From Cercis canadensis (taxonomy: Eukaryota > Streptophyta > Magnoliopsida > Fabales > Fabaceae): DNA of 64,000 nt. This document shows, piece by piece, positions 47,561 to 58,572 of the stretch. The stretch is taken from contig QAOA01007038.1 in assembly GCA_003255065.1 (NCBI GenBank), positions 71,589 through 135,588 of the forward strand. The letters run 5' to 3'. Within the stretch, counting starts at the first letter, position 1. Each line of letters opens with the position of its first letter. A model generated the notes under the pieces. It was not told the DNA's origin. It searched no databases and worked only from the letters and a program-made list of their open reading frames with translations. Position numbers and translations under genes: made by a program.

Positions 47561-48535
47561 TCAAAGTGATAACTCTACAATTTGGACATTCAGAAGCAAT
47601 ATGCCCATAGCCTTGGCATTAAAAACACATTTTTGAGCTAGCATTAGAGGAACTAGCTTGCTTGTCACCTTTAAGAATGGATTTATCACCAATGGACTTG
47701 GCTGAATAAGATGATGTTGTATTAGAAACACTCCCTTTATTTGACATAAATGCTTTAATGGCTGAGTTGGGAATACTTTTACGAGCTGCCTTTCTACAGT
47801 TAAAGAAAGCTTTCTCACATCATTAAATGACCAGTATGGTTGCAAGTGAACAACATCTCCAATCTTCCTCTTCAATCCTCCCAAACAATGTCCCATAGTT
47901 TGCTCCTCTGGTTCAACAATGTCACATTTGAGCATAAGAAACTCAAATTCAGTAGTATACTCCTCCACACTCATGGTTTGCTGTTGTAGAGTCTGAATTT
48001 TAAGGAACATATCCATCCGGTAGTTTTCAGGCAAGAATCTCCTTTTAGTTCCTTCTTCATTTTGTCCCATGTTCTAAACTTGCTTCTTCCTTCATGAGCC
48101 CTTTGTTTCTTCAAATTCTCCCACAATAAAGAAGCATATTTTTTTGAGTTTGAGGGCCACCAATTTCACCTTATCCTTTTTTGGATATGCCTTGAATTCA
48201 AAATTCATTCAATGGTGTGCAACCAGTCAAGAAACTCATCAGGCTACATCTTTCCTTCAAATTCTGGAAAATCAATCTTCTTTTGATTCCTTCTCCTTTG
48301 GTGATGTCGTGCAGAAGAACCCTCATCACTGGGTCCATGAGAGTTGCCATGATGAGAGTTGCCTTGAAAAGGATTCAGTTCATCACTATCAGTAGAGTAG
48401 TTCTTATGCTCTTTTTAATCTTCATAACGTTTTATTCGCCTTTGAAACTCAAGGATTTGGCTCTTCATTTCCTCCATCTCAGTATCATAATTATCTCTCT
48501 CTGGAACATGTATCATAGGACCATGAACAGCCATA
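47561..48535 (-). pseudogene. Chromovirus gag, broken
   Basis: From about 48535 (MAVHGPMIHVPERDNYDTEM) with stops, then a clear capsid segment in 48070-47561 (TLQQQTMSVEEYTTEFEFL, then LKRKIGDVVHLQPYWSFNDV). The zinc knuckle near 47580-47625 is CFxCQGYGHIASEC with a stop in it. Confidence 0.75.
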
Positions 48536-48561
48536 GAAACCAAGACCTATGATACTAAACC

Positions 48562-48753
48562 TGATATGCATTTAAACCTTAATAAGGAAAAAGTAAGGTA
48601 GTTAGTAGTTTATGTGACAGTAATTTTGTTTTGGCTATATCTTTTAGTTTATAAGGCCGAATTAGATGATTCCAAAACACGGTGAAAGATAAGATTCTGA
48701 ACCATCAAAATGACATATGAAACACTCAATTTGGATAAATGAAGACTTAGAAC
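48562..48753 (-). repeat. 5' LTR of the chromovirus, outer segment
   Basis: First 192 bp (plus-strand left) of the right-hand LTR, ending in AGAAC, the target duplication of the inserted solo LTR. The LTR resumes at 50099. Confidence 0.8.
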
Positions 48754-50093
48754 TGTTGAGTGGGTTTTACATCCACTCTTTGGATATCTTTCACTTAATT
48801 ATTTAGTTGTTCTTTGAGATTTGCTACCATCTAATGGGTCATTTTATGTTAAATTGTAGGGTTCATGGTTTCAAGTAGAAGAAATGAAGAAACTGGGAAA
48901 ATTGGATAGCAAGCCAGGGCCGCAGCCCTTGGAGCATCAAATTGAAATGACACACCAGCAACCCAGAGCTGCAGCCCTAGAAATCCAATGCTGCAGCGCC
49001 CATTTGCTGTGAAATTTGTGTTTTTGGCAAAGGAGTAGCGCCGCAGCGCCAAGCATTCAGCATCGCAGCGCCAGAGTCAGTAGAAATTAGATTCTTAGGT
49101 AGAGACCCATCACCCGTTTTCCAGTGCCACAACGCCTGTGCGATTATTTTGAACACGTGCCCTTTTTCCTTAGTTTCTTTAGGGCTTTTAGAGAGAGTAG
49201 AAATAGGAAATTTTGGGAATTCTTTGGGGGATCCTTTTTTGGACTTTTTGGAGCCAAGGAGGAGAGAAAAACAAGGATTGGAGAAGGGCACAACAAGATT
49301 GGGGCTTCTCTTCAGAGTTTTTATCCTTATTCCCTTTGAACCATGTCTAGATTTAATTTTATCATGTTCTTTTCATCTGCTATGAACTAAATTCCCTTCT
49401 AGGGCTATGATGTAGCCTAGCTAGGATGATTTATATTTTCTATTTCTTTAATTTAAGAACTCCTTTATTAAATTGTCTTCTTCTTCTCAAGTCTTCATGC
49501 TTCTAATTGCTTAATCACCAATTAGTTGATTAGATAATTACAATGAGACTGGGAGATAATTTGTAATTAAAGATCATAGGGATTAAGAACTTAGGTTGCA
49601 TGTAGGATAGAGATATACCTCTATGACCTGTGTAGCTATTTAAAAAGAATCATAGAATTAAGTGAATTTCTAGGTTATTCGCAATTCACATAGGAATATC
49701 GTGGGATCATAACTTAAAAATATTTTTGTTTGACCTTGGGAAAGGTTAATAAATAATTTAGGGTTCTTGGCTAGCAATTAGGAAGGTTGTTCTTGGTTAA
49801 TGAATAAGGAATAGCAAATCAGAATAGCTATGGTGAAATCAAAAGTCCTAGATATTTCTCTTTTGATAATTCTATCATTTTACTGGTTTAGCTTGTTATT
49901 TTTTTTGGTTTAGTTTATTTTCTTTCTATTTTAAGTTGTTTCTTGAAAATCTCTCCATATTGATTGATTAGATAAAATTAAGGTTAACTAAATTTTGGTA
50001 ATTGATACTTTAGTCCTTGTGGGAACGATAACTCTATCTCATCTTATTACTTGGAAACGATAACGTACACTTGCGTTAAGATTTCTCACAACA
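48754..50093. mobile_element. Solo LTR X1 nested in the chromovirus LTR
   Basis: 1340 bp, TGTTGAGTGG...CTCACAACA, flanked by AGAAC (48749-48753, 50094-50098). The end (GGGAACGATAACTC, then TTGGAAACGATAACG) is typical of large Gypsy (Athila/Tat-type) LTRs. Near 48910-49075 it has GC-rich repeats around GCAGCGCC and GCAGCCCT, in contrast to the AT-rich surroundings. Confidence 0.85.
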
Positions 50094-50098
50094 AGAAC

Positions 50099-50633
50099 AA
50101 GCCTCAAATAGAAAGGGGTCTAATAGTTGCAAAAATAGAAAAATGGGTTGGATAGATTTAAGCCCACTACCCTAAGGAACCCAAAACTTTAGAGATACAA
50201 AGCAAAATGCACTCACCACCCTCTAGAATCCACCAAAGAAATACAAAAATGCTAGGTTAAGTTCACCCCTCAATGGAATCCACCAAAGAGATACAGAAAC
50301 TTGGAGAAGAAATTAAGCACAAAGCTTTTCTATTCATTCAATAATCACTCATAGTTGTTCTCTAAATTTACATGGATGTAAATATAAACTAGCCATGGAA
50401 CAACCCTCCAGGCATAGGAAATAACATAAATAAAAGTATTACATTATTCTAGGAAAATTGAACAAGTTTCGAAAGTTTATTTTTAGCTACTTATTTAATG
50501 TTGACTATGACTGGCAACAACTAAAGACAATATCAGAACTTCTTCTACAAAATTCGGAATTGGCTGATTCTTGATTCATTTGAAAGTAGACATGCAAAGC
50601 TTTTCACTGCTTACTCACGTGCCAAAGTTGGTG
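50099..50633 (-). repeat. 5' LTR of the chromovirus, middle segment
   Basis: Continues the LTR after X1 and stops at GTTGG, where a second LTR begins. Almost identical to 51485-52022. Confidence 0.8.
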
Positions 50634-51130
50634 TTGAGTGGCTTTTATATCCACTTTTTAGATATCCCTTACTTAAGTATTTGATTGTTTATTGAGATTA
50701 ATCATCATCTAATGTGATCTTTTATGTTAAATTGTAGGTTTCATAGGTTAGAATGAAGAATTGAGAAGTTTTTGGGACAGAATTCAAGGGTTGCGGCGCT
50801 CAAAACCTAGAGTCGCGGCCCCTGGAGCATGAAACTTAAAACCAGGACAGCAGCTCAGGGGTGCACCCCTTGAACAGTAGCGCCACACCCCCCGTATGCA
50901 AAAAAATACACATGTTGGGACAGCAGCTCAGAGCCCCACCCCTCAAAATACAGAGGTGCGGCGCCCGAAAGTGAAAAGAAGCAAATTTCTTCCAGCGAGT
51001 CAGAGGTGCGGCGCCCAAACTTCAGAGGTGCGGCGCCCGAATTTAATTTTGCAGACGCGGCTTATTTTCTCATGGGTTTTAGGGCTTTAGAGTGAGGGGT
51101 ATAAATAGGAAAGCTAGGGAATTAGAAAGG
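50634..51130. mobile_element. LTR X2, left part, cut by assembly gap
   Basis: Begins TGTTGAGTGG and is a diverged relative of the first part of X1. Contains three copies of CAGAGGTGCGGCGCCC (50951, 51001, 51023) and two of GGGACAGCAGCTCAG. Left flank GTTGG is the expected target duplication. The right part is hidden by the N gap. Confidence 0.75.
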
Positions 51131-51314
51131 NNNNNNNNNNNNNNNNNNNNNNNNNNNNNNNNNNNNNNNNNNNNNNNNNNNNNNNNNNNNNNNNNNNNNN
51201 NNNNNNNNNNNNNNNNNNNNNNNNNNNNNNNNNNNNNNNNNNNNNNNNNNNNNNNNNNNNNNNNNNNNNNNNNNNNNNNNNNNNNNNNNNNNNNNNNNNN
51301 NNNNNNNNNNNNNN
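51131..51314. other. Assembly gap (184 N)
   Basis: Run of N. The apparent ORF across it is meaningless. Confidence 0.99.
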
Positions 51315-52022
51315 TTCTATTTTAAGTTGTTTCTTGAAAATCTCTCCATATTGATTGATTAGATAAAATTAAGGTTAACTAAATTTTGGTAATTGATACT
51401 TTAGTCCTTGTGGGAACGATAACTCTATCTCATCTTATTACTTGGAAACGATAACGTACACTTGCGTTAAGATTTCTCACAACAAGAACAAGCCTCAAAT
51501 AGAAAGGGGTCTAATAGTTGCAAAAATAGAAAAATGGGTTGGATAGATTTAAGCCCACTACCCTAAGGAACCCAAAACTTTAGAGATACAGAGCAAAATG
51601 CACTCACCACCCTCTAGAATCCACCAAAGAAATACAAAAATGCTAGGTTAAGTTCACCCCTCAATGGAATCCACCAAAGAGATACAGAAACTTGGAGAAG
51701 AAATTAAGCACAAAGCTTTTCTATTCATTCAATAATCACTCATAGTTGTTCTCTAAATTTACATGGATGTAAATATAAACTAGCCATGGAACAACCCTCC
51801 AGGCATAGGAAATAACATAAATAAAAGTATTACATTATTCTAGGAAAATTGAACAAGTTTTGAAAGTTTATTTTTAGCTACTTATTTAATGTTGACTATG
51901 ACTGGCAACAACTAAAGAAAATATCAGAACTTCTTCTACAAAATTCGGAATTGGCTGATTCTTGATTCATTTGAAAGTAGACATGCAAATCTTTTCACTG
52001 CTTACTCACGTGCCAAAGTTGG
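51315..52022. repeat. Near-identical repeat of 49924-50633, probably redundant contig
   Basis: The first 170 bases equal the end of X1 including its flank AGAAC; the rest equals the LTR middle segment with about four substitutions by eye. X1's private target duplication reappears here, which an independent insertion would not produce. Confidence 0.75.
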
Positions 52023-52159
52023 GCTTGGTTTGCATGCTTAATTCTTCAATGAAATTTCAGCTATATTCTAAATTCTCAAACAGCTTGATCAACAAAGCTT
52101 GGGCCTGTACCAATGCTTGGACTAGGCCTTGAATTTCTTGTTCAGATGATCCTGTATCA
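52023..52159 (-). repeat. 5' LTR of the chromovirus, last segment
   Basis: Completes the LTR (ending CCTGTATCA) just before the duplication GTGGA. Matches 44758-44893. Confidence 0.75.
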
Positions 52160-52164
52160 GTGGA

Positions 52165-52513
52165 TATTGTTTCACGACTTATTTAGATATTTTTGTTTGG
52201 ATTGTTGAATGCTATTGTAAATGAATTATATTTGAAGATTTAGAAATTCCATTGTGATTCTCACAATTTGAGTTATGAGTTGTAGTGTTGTGTGTAATAA
52301 GTAATTTTTGTGTAGGCTAGTGGTTGTAGTTTGTGTTGACAATATACTTCTTATTGCTATTAAGTTGTTGAAGACTTCAATTGATATTTCCTAGACTGAA
52401 TTTTAACTTTTACGTTTTACTTGAAAGCCTTTCAAGGAATTTATATTTTGTTAGTTGTCCATATATGCAAAATCTCGTTTGATAATTATTTTGGTGATAG
52501 GATGGCAATTCAG
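52165..52513 (+). other. Native 3' part of the SINA-like intron
   Basis: Unique AT-rich DNA between the chromovirus target duplication and the acceptor GGCAATTCAG. With 41939-42000 and 43999-44032 it forms the original intron of roughly 0.44 kb. Confidence 0.65.
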
Positions 52514-52642
52514 TGCGAGAATGGACATATTGCTTGCTCTTCCTGCTGTGTTAAGCTTCAGAACAAATGTCCCTTGTGCTCTAAGCCCATTGGCTATAAT
52601 CGTTGCCGAGCCATTGAGAATGTATTGGAATCTTTCCAAATA
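52514..52642 (+). pseudogene. SINA-like exon 2, proximal part
   Basis: 43 codons from TGC at 52514 to ATA at 52642, ending in the target duplication AAATA of the Copia element. Contains the remaining RING ligands and RCRAIENVLES. No stop codons. Confidence 0.85.
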
Positions 52643-53328
52643 TGTTGGTATTTCATTAAAAATAAATATATTATATTATATGATTAATGCCCCAATGGTT
52701 ATATATGTTACAACTTCTCTTCTCCCTATTTTTATTGTGTTTAAAAGCTTTTGTTATTAGCCTTAAAACTATTCAGTTATGGCTATGTAACTGCATTATA
52801 AAATGCTTTGAAATGCTTTAATTGGCTGAATGGTTTTGGCTTTTAATTGGCTGTTTTATTTGTGCTTTGATTCTTTGTTTTAAAAGCTTATAATATTTAT
52901 TTAATTGTGGCTAATAGCTAGAATTTGAAAAGGTGGTTCACTACACTATATATATGTGTATGTGCTTCTTAAATTGGTATGAGATACAATTGTAAGTGCA
53001 ACCTAATTGTAGTGTGTTCATATTATTTGTTTATATTGTGTGAGTAAACACTTGGGTAGAGAAGGGTGTTGGAGAAAGTATTTTCCTCCTATTTATGCAA
53101 AATATTGGAGGATAAACAGTGTGGCTACCGAACTATTGTATCCTGGAGGCAACGCGTCTAGAACTTGCTGCACCTGGTGGATATACTAAAAATCACCTGC
53201 GAGAGGTGTGAATTGTCTTAAAGAAAGCGAGATACCCGTGCCTCATCCTGGTGCCACATCTATAATTTTCTCTAACCTATTGTTATTATTTGTATTTTAT
53301 TTTCTATTTTGTAGGCTTGGGAACAACA
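52643..53328 (+). repeat. 5' LTR of Copia in SINA-like exon
   Basis: 686 bp, TGTTGG...GGAACAACA. Differs from the 3' LTR by scattered substitutions and a segment of about 24 bp (ACAGTGTGGCTACCG) absent from the 3' LTR. Confidence 0.9.
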
Positions 53329-53363
53329 ATTTTAAGACAATTTCAAATCTAGACTTATTTCCC

Positions 53364-54265
53364 ATGGATCCTACAATCAAACTAAATGGAGGTGTTGGTG
53401 ATCTCAACAAGCCTTTCAAGTTCATGGGTGTTCACTTCAATCGACGGAAGGGAAAAGTTCTTTTCTACTTGAACCTTTTGAAGGTGTCTTATGTTCTCTT
53501 AGAATCAAATCCTAAAAAAGACATCTATTGATGGGATGAGTGATACAAAAAAAGAGCTACATGGTGAAAAAATAGCAAAGTGAGAGAAGGATGAATTCCA
53601 TTGTCTCTATTATTTACTAAATTGTTTATCTGATGAATTTTATGATTATTATGAAAGGACTTACTCCACTGCAAAGAAAATTTGGAATGCCTTGCAGAAA
53701 AAATATGATACAGAGGATGCTGGTGCAAAGAAATATGCTGCAAGTTGTTTCTTATGTTATCAAATGATGGATAATTGTTTTGTTGTGGAGCAAACTCAAG
53801 AGTTTCAAATGCTTGCACATGAAGTGAAATTAGAAGGCATAAAAATAGAAGATAATTTCCTTGTTGCTGCCATTATTGACAAGCTGCCTCAATCATGGAG
53901 GGAGTTCCAAAAGACACTTCATCACAAACAAAAGGAAACAAGCTTGGAGAATTTGATCACTTGCATTAGAGTTGAGGAAGACGCTAGAAGCCAAGACATG
54001 CTAATGACTCAAAACGGCAATGGTAGTTCCACAACTACCACCAAGGTACATGCTCTTGGAACTAGTGACTCTTTGCCTAAAGGTTAGAATCAAAATGTTG
54101 TTTTGAAGCCATATAAGAAGGGGATGAAAAAAATCATACAAGAAAAGCCCATATAATAATAAGGGCAACTTCACCCAAAAGAGAAATGAACCACCCTTTA
54201 GACCTTCTTCATGTTTTGTTTGTGGCAAGCAAGGGCATTTTGCAAAAAGTTGTAGATACCGGAAA
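53364..54265 (+). pseudogene. Copia gag, frameshifted
   Basis: ATG 53364 opens [20 protein letters not shown]; stops from 53529. The second half (53692-54087) is well conserved: [51 protein letters not shown]. An intact CCHC knuckle CFVCGKQGHFAKSC lies at about 54211-54252 in another frame. Confidence 0.8.
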
Positions 54266-54307
54266 CGTGGGCTTAATCCTCAAGCCAACTTTATTGAAGA
54301 GCTGCTT

Positions 54308-55815
54308 GTGGCTATGATTACTAAAATTAACATGCTTGAAGGGTCTAAAGGTTGGTGGGCCAATTCTGGTGCTACTAGGCACGTTTGTTTTGAAAAGGAT
54401 TGGTTCAAGGTGTACAAACCTTATGAGAATCCTAAGGAAATAATGCTTGGTGATGCTTATACTACCAAAATTTTGGGTGAAGGTGATGTGGAATTGAGCT
54501 TTACTTCTAGGCGTGTTCTCACTCTTAAGAATGTGTTCTATACCCCCCAAATGAAGAAGAATCTTATGTCTTCATATCTCCTCAATAAGGCTGGCTTCAA
54601 ACAAACTATTGAATCTGATCAATATGTAATTACTAAGAATGGAATGTTTGTGGACAAAGGGTATGCTAGTGATGGTATGTTCGAATTGATTGTTGACATG
54701 AATAATATATCTTCAAGTTTTGTTTATATGCTTTCTTCTTTAAATTTTTGGCATGAGCGTTTATGTCATATAAATAGCAAATAGTGCAAAGGATGGGAAC
54801 TTAGGATTAATTCCTAAATTGAGCAAAGATTTTGAAAAATGTGATTTTTGTAGTATGTCAAAAATCACAAGAGTGTAACAAGAGATTCTGAATTTTTGGA
54901 TTTAATTCATACTGATATTTATGAATTTGATGGTGTTTTGACTCGTGGAGGGAAAATGTATTTTATCACTTTTATAGAAGACTTTTCAAAATATACTTAT
55001 GTATATTTGATGGCACATAAAAGTGAAGCTTTTGAGAAATTAAAAATTTTTCTAAATGAAGTTGAAAATCAATTTGAAAAGAAAATAAAGTGTTTTCGAA
55101 TTGATAGAGGAAGAGAATATGAATCAAATGAATTGAATAATTTTATTCAAAGTTTAGGAATTATTCATGAAGTTACTCCTCCTTATTCACTGCCTCTAAT
55201 GGAGTTGCTGAACGTAAAAATAGAACTCTTATTAATCTTACAAATTCTATGCTTTTACACTCAGGTGCTTCATATAGTTTTTGGGGTGAAGCTATTTTGA
55301 CTGCCTGCTATGTTCTTAATTGTGTTCCTCACAAAAAGCTTTTGAAAACTCCATTTGAGTTATAGAAAGGGCATAAGCCTAGTTTGAGTTATTTTAAAGT
55401 TTAGGATTGTTTAGCCTATGTGAGGATTGTAGATCCAAAAAGATCTAAGTTGGGTGCTCAAGCTTCTACTTGTGCTTTTGTTGGTTATACTTTGAATAGT
55501 ACAACATATAGATTTTTTGATTTTGAACACAATGTGATTATAGAATCAAGTGATGCTATTTTTCATGAAAATAAATTTCCTTTTAATTTTAAAAATAGTG
55601 GAGGTGAAGGTCTTTTAAATGAAAACGAACCTCACTCTTCTACTCCTTCTACTTCTTTACAAGCTGAAAGAAATTTTGAAATAGAGCCTAGAAGGAGTAA
55701 AAGAGCTAGAGTGGAAAAATATTTTGGTCATGATTATATAATTTATAATGTGGAGGATACTCCAAGTTCTTTGCAAGAAGCTTTAGTATCACATGATTCT
55801 ATTTTCTAGAAAGAA
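54308..55815 (+). pseudogene. Copia protease and integrase, broken
   Basis: The protease reads WWANSGATRHVC, with Asn where the catalytic Asp of DSGA should be. The GAG-pre-integrase segment ends LNFWHERLCHINSK and a stop. The integrase core (54896-55300) has Asp in LIHTD and RIDRGREYES; the Glu region is frameshifted near 55190. The 55420-55809 frame holds the integrase C-terminal part (AFVGYTLNSTTYRFFDFE). Confidence 0.8.
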
Positions 55816-55822
55816 GCAATAA

Positions 55823-57010
55823 ATGATGAAATGGAATCTCTTGTCTAATAGAACATGGAAATTAGTTGATTTACCTCCTGGTTGTGTAGCTATTGGTTGT
55901 AAATCGGTTTTAAGAAAAAAGTTGAAACCTGCTGGTACTATAGAAAAATACAAAGCCAGGTTGGTGGCTAAGGGTTTTAATAAAAAAGAAGATTTAGATT
56001 TCTTTGATACTTTTTCTCCTGTTGCTAGGATTACATCCATAAGATTGTTGATTGTTATTGCTGCTATTCATAAAATGTTTATTCATCAAATGGATGTAAA
56101 GATATCTTTTTTGAATGGAGATTTAGATGAAGAAATATATATGCAACAACCTAAAGGTTTTGTTGTGGAAGGCCAAGAGAATAAGGTATGCATATTAGTT
56201 AAGTCTTTGTATGGACTTAAACAAGCTCCTAAGCAATGGCATGGCAAATTTGATTTGTGTATGCTTGAAAATGGTTTTAAATCTAGTGAATGTGATAAAT
56301 GTTTATATTTCAAATGTGTTGATAATTCTCATGTTATTATAAGCTTGTATGTGGATGATTTGTTAATTTTTGGTACAAGCTTATCTATAATAGAAGGTAC
56401 TAAAAATTTACTTCATAATAATTTTAGCATGAAAGATCTTGGTGAAGCAAATGTTATTCTTGGCATGAGAATCACTAGAATGCATGATGAAATTTTTCTT
56501 GATCAATCTCATTATGTAGAGAAAGTTTTGAACAAATTTGGTTATAATAATACTAAGCATGTCTTAACTCTTTTATCTGCTAATGTTAGTTTATATCCTA
56601 CTATGGAGGATAGATTTATAGTGAAACAAGAGGAATATGCTAGCATTGTTAGGAGTCTTTGTTATTTAACTAATTGTACAAGGCCTGATACTGCATTTCC
56701 AGTTGGACTACTTGGTAGATTTACTAGTAAACCAAGTATAGAACATTGGCATGAAATTGACCATGTTATGAGATATCTATGTGGTACTAAAAATTATGGT
56801 TTATTTTATAAAAGATATCCTACTGTGGTTGAAGCTTATGCTAATGCTGATTACAATACATCAGGTGACTCTCTTTGTACTTCTGGTTATATATTTACTT
56901 TGGGTGGTTGTGCAATTTGTTGGAAATCTAAGAAGCAACAAATAATTGCAAACTCAACCATGGAAGCTAAGCTTATTGCTCTAGCAATAGCTAGTGGTGA
57001 GGCTAGTTGA
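55823..57010 (+). CDS. Copia reverse transcriptase/RNase H, open 395-codon frame
   Basis: Open from 55823 to 57010. RT motifs in order: KARLVAKGFNKKEDLDFFDT, IHQMDVKISFLNGDLDEEIY, SLYGLKQAPKQWHGKFD and the catalytic YVDD (SLYVDDLLIFG). RNase H begins AYANADYNTSGDSL and includes WKSKKQQIIANSTMEAKLIA. A TGA at 57008-57010 interrupts it; the RNase H end continues at 57023-57334 (NCDSTAAI, HNIVRSYINNG, TNLADSLTK). Full polyprotein expression is not possible from this copy. Confidence 0.75.
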   Translation: MMKWNLLSNRTWKLVDLPPGCVAIGCKSVLRKKLKPAGTIEKYKARLVAKGFNKKEDLDFFDTFSPVARITSIRLLIVIAAIHKMFIHQMDVKISFLNGDLDEEIYMQQPKGFVVEGQENKVCILVKSLYGLKQAPKQWHGKFDLCMLENGFKSSECDKCLYFKCVDNSHVIISLYVDDLLIFGTSLSIIEGTKNLLHNNFSMKDLGEANVILGMRITRMHDEIFLDQSHYVEKVLNKFGYNNTKHVLTLLSANVSLYPTMEDRFIVKQEEYASIVRSLCYLTNCTRPDTAFPVGLLGRFTSKPSIEHWHEIDHVMRYLCGTKNYGLFYKRYPTVVEAYANADYNTSGDSLCTSGYIFTLGGCAICWKSKKQQIIANSTMEAKLIALAIASGEAS

Positions 57011-57903
57011 GAGATTTATTATATGAAATTCTTGTTTGGGAAAAAACCAATACCACCTATATTGATAAATTGTGATAGTACTGCTGCTATTGATAGAGTA
57101 CAAAATCGTTACTATAATGGTAAGTCCAAACCTATAAGAAGGAAACATAATATTGTGAGATCTTACATAAATAATGGTACTATACATGTGAGTTATGTAA
57201 GATCAAAGACTAATCTTGCGGATTCGTTAACAAAATCTATAAATAGAGAAAAGGTTTGGAATACATCAAGAGGGATGGGGTTGAAGCCCAAAGAAAAATG
57301 TACTACTTATGAGGATACCCTACCTAGTGATTAGAGATCCTAAGAACTAGGTTTAAAGGGAAAAACGAATCATAGAGTAAGTCATGAGTGTGAGATACAC
57401 CATATATTTAAGAGAATACTCTTCTCATAAACCATCTCTAAGGTGTAGGTGTATCTATCTTGCTAAATGATGGAGGATGAGTTTTCTAAAACTCTTAATG
57501 AATTTTGTAGATCTTAAGAGTGGGGTCTCACAAAATGGCAAGAGCGCCCTTGACAGAATCACCTATATGAGTATTGTGAAGTGGGGCCTCTTCTATGAGA
57601 ATAAGGGTTTAATTCTTGAATAATACTCATGAAACCAGGATAACGCACAAAGGCCGGTTTAATGTGCGGGCTTAGGGCTCTATATTGCGCTTGGATTATT
57701 ATTTGTAAGATATATATCTTGTCTCCCTTAAGCAGTCATAGTTCAAGGTAATAGACCACTATTGGCTCTGGAACAAATATATATATTTTTTTACTAAGTA
57801 GAGGTTCAAGGCAATGCTACCTCTATTATGGATAATAGTCTATCTCTACCCAAGTGTCTACGTGTTTGTGTTTGTGTTTATTTTTATAAAATAAGTGGGG
57901 GAT

Positions 57904-58567
57904 CGTTGGTATTTCATTAAAAATAAATATATTATATTATATGATTAATGCCCCAATGGTTATATATGTTACAACTTCTCTTCTCTCTATTTTTAATGTG
58001 TTTAAAAGCTTTTGTTATTAGCCTTAAAACTATTCAGTTTTTGGCAATGTAACTGTATTATAAAATGCTTTGAAGTACTTTAATTGGCTGAATGGTTTTG
58101 GGTTTTATTTGGCTGTTTTCTTTGTGCTTTGTTTCTTTGTTTTAAAAGCTTATAATATTTATTTAATTGTGGCTAACAACTAGAATTTGAAAAGGTGGTT
58201 CACTACACTATATATATGTGTATGTGCTTCTTCAATTGGTATGAGATACAATTGTAAGTGTAACCTAATTGTAGTGTGTTCATATTATTTGTTTATATTG
58301 TGTGAGTAAACACTTTGGTAGAGAAGGGTGTTGGAGAAAGTCTTTTCCTCCTATTTATGCAGAATATTGGAGGATAATATCCTAGAGGCAACGCGTCTAG
58401 AACTCGTTGCACCTGGTGGATATACTAAAAATTACCTGCGAGAGGCGTGAATTGTCTTAAAGAAAGCGAGATACCCGTGCCTCATCCTGGTGCCACATCT
58501 CTAATTTTCTCTAACCTATTGTTATTATTTGTATTTTATTTTCTATTTTGTAGGCTTGGGAACAACA
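57904..58567 (+). repeat. 3' LTR of Copia in SINA-like exon
   Basis: 664 bp; first base changed (CGTTGG for TGTTGG). Ends GGAACAACA at 58567. Confidence 0.9.
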
Positions 58568-58572
58568 AAATA

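Larger units (their letters stand above)
44033..52159 (-). mobile_element. Chromovirus-type Gypsy retrotransposon, CRM-like layout
   Basis: Minus-strand element bounded by TGATATGG and CCTGTATCA, with a perfect 5-bp duplication GTGGA (44028-44032, 52160-52164). LTRs: 44033-44893 (861 bp) and 48562-52159 (about 864 bp after removing insertions). Order in element sense: 5' LTR, gag, protease, RT with internal deletion, RNase H remnant, integrase, 3' LTR. The pol frame ends inside the 3' LTR, a feature I associate with the CRM clade. A degenerate TTAGTATCATAGG stands at the primer-binding position. Stops and the RT deletion make it non-autonomous. Confidence 0.8.
52643..58567 (+). mobile_element. 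Copia retrotransposon inside the SINA-like exon
   Basis: 5925 bp, LTRs 52643-53328 and 57904-58567, target duplication AAATA (52638-52642, 58568-58572). Domain order gag-PR-IN-RT-RH marks Copia. The RT/RNase H frame is long and open, while gag, protease and integrase carry damage. No TGGTATCAGAGC-type primer site follows the 5' LTR; the purine tract AAGTGGGGGA precedes the 3' LTR. Confidence 0.9.

Noticed and set aside
48144..48552. Plus-strand ORFs over the chromovirus gag
   Set aside because: Antisense to the gag remnant, no family similarity.
51092..51325. ORF across the N run
   Set aside because: Consists almost entirely of unknown bases.
50634..52022. True tandem duplication of an LTR segment
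   Set aside because: The repeated private target duplication AGAAC and the adjoining gap make an assembly artefact more likely; kept only as a finding to test.
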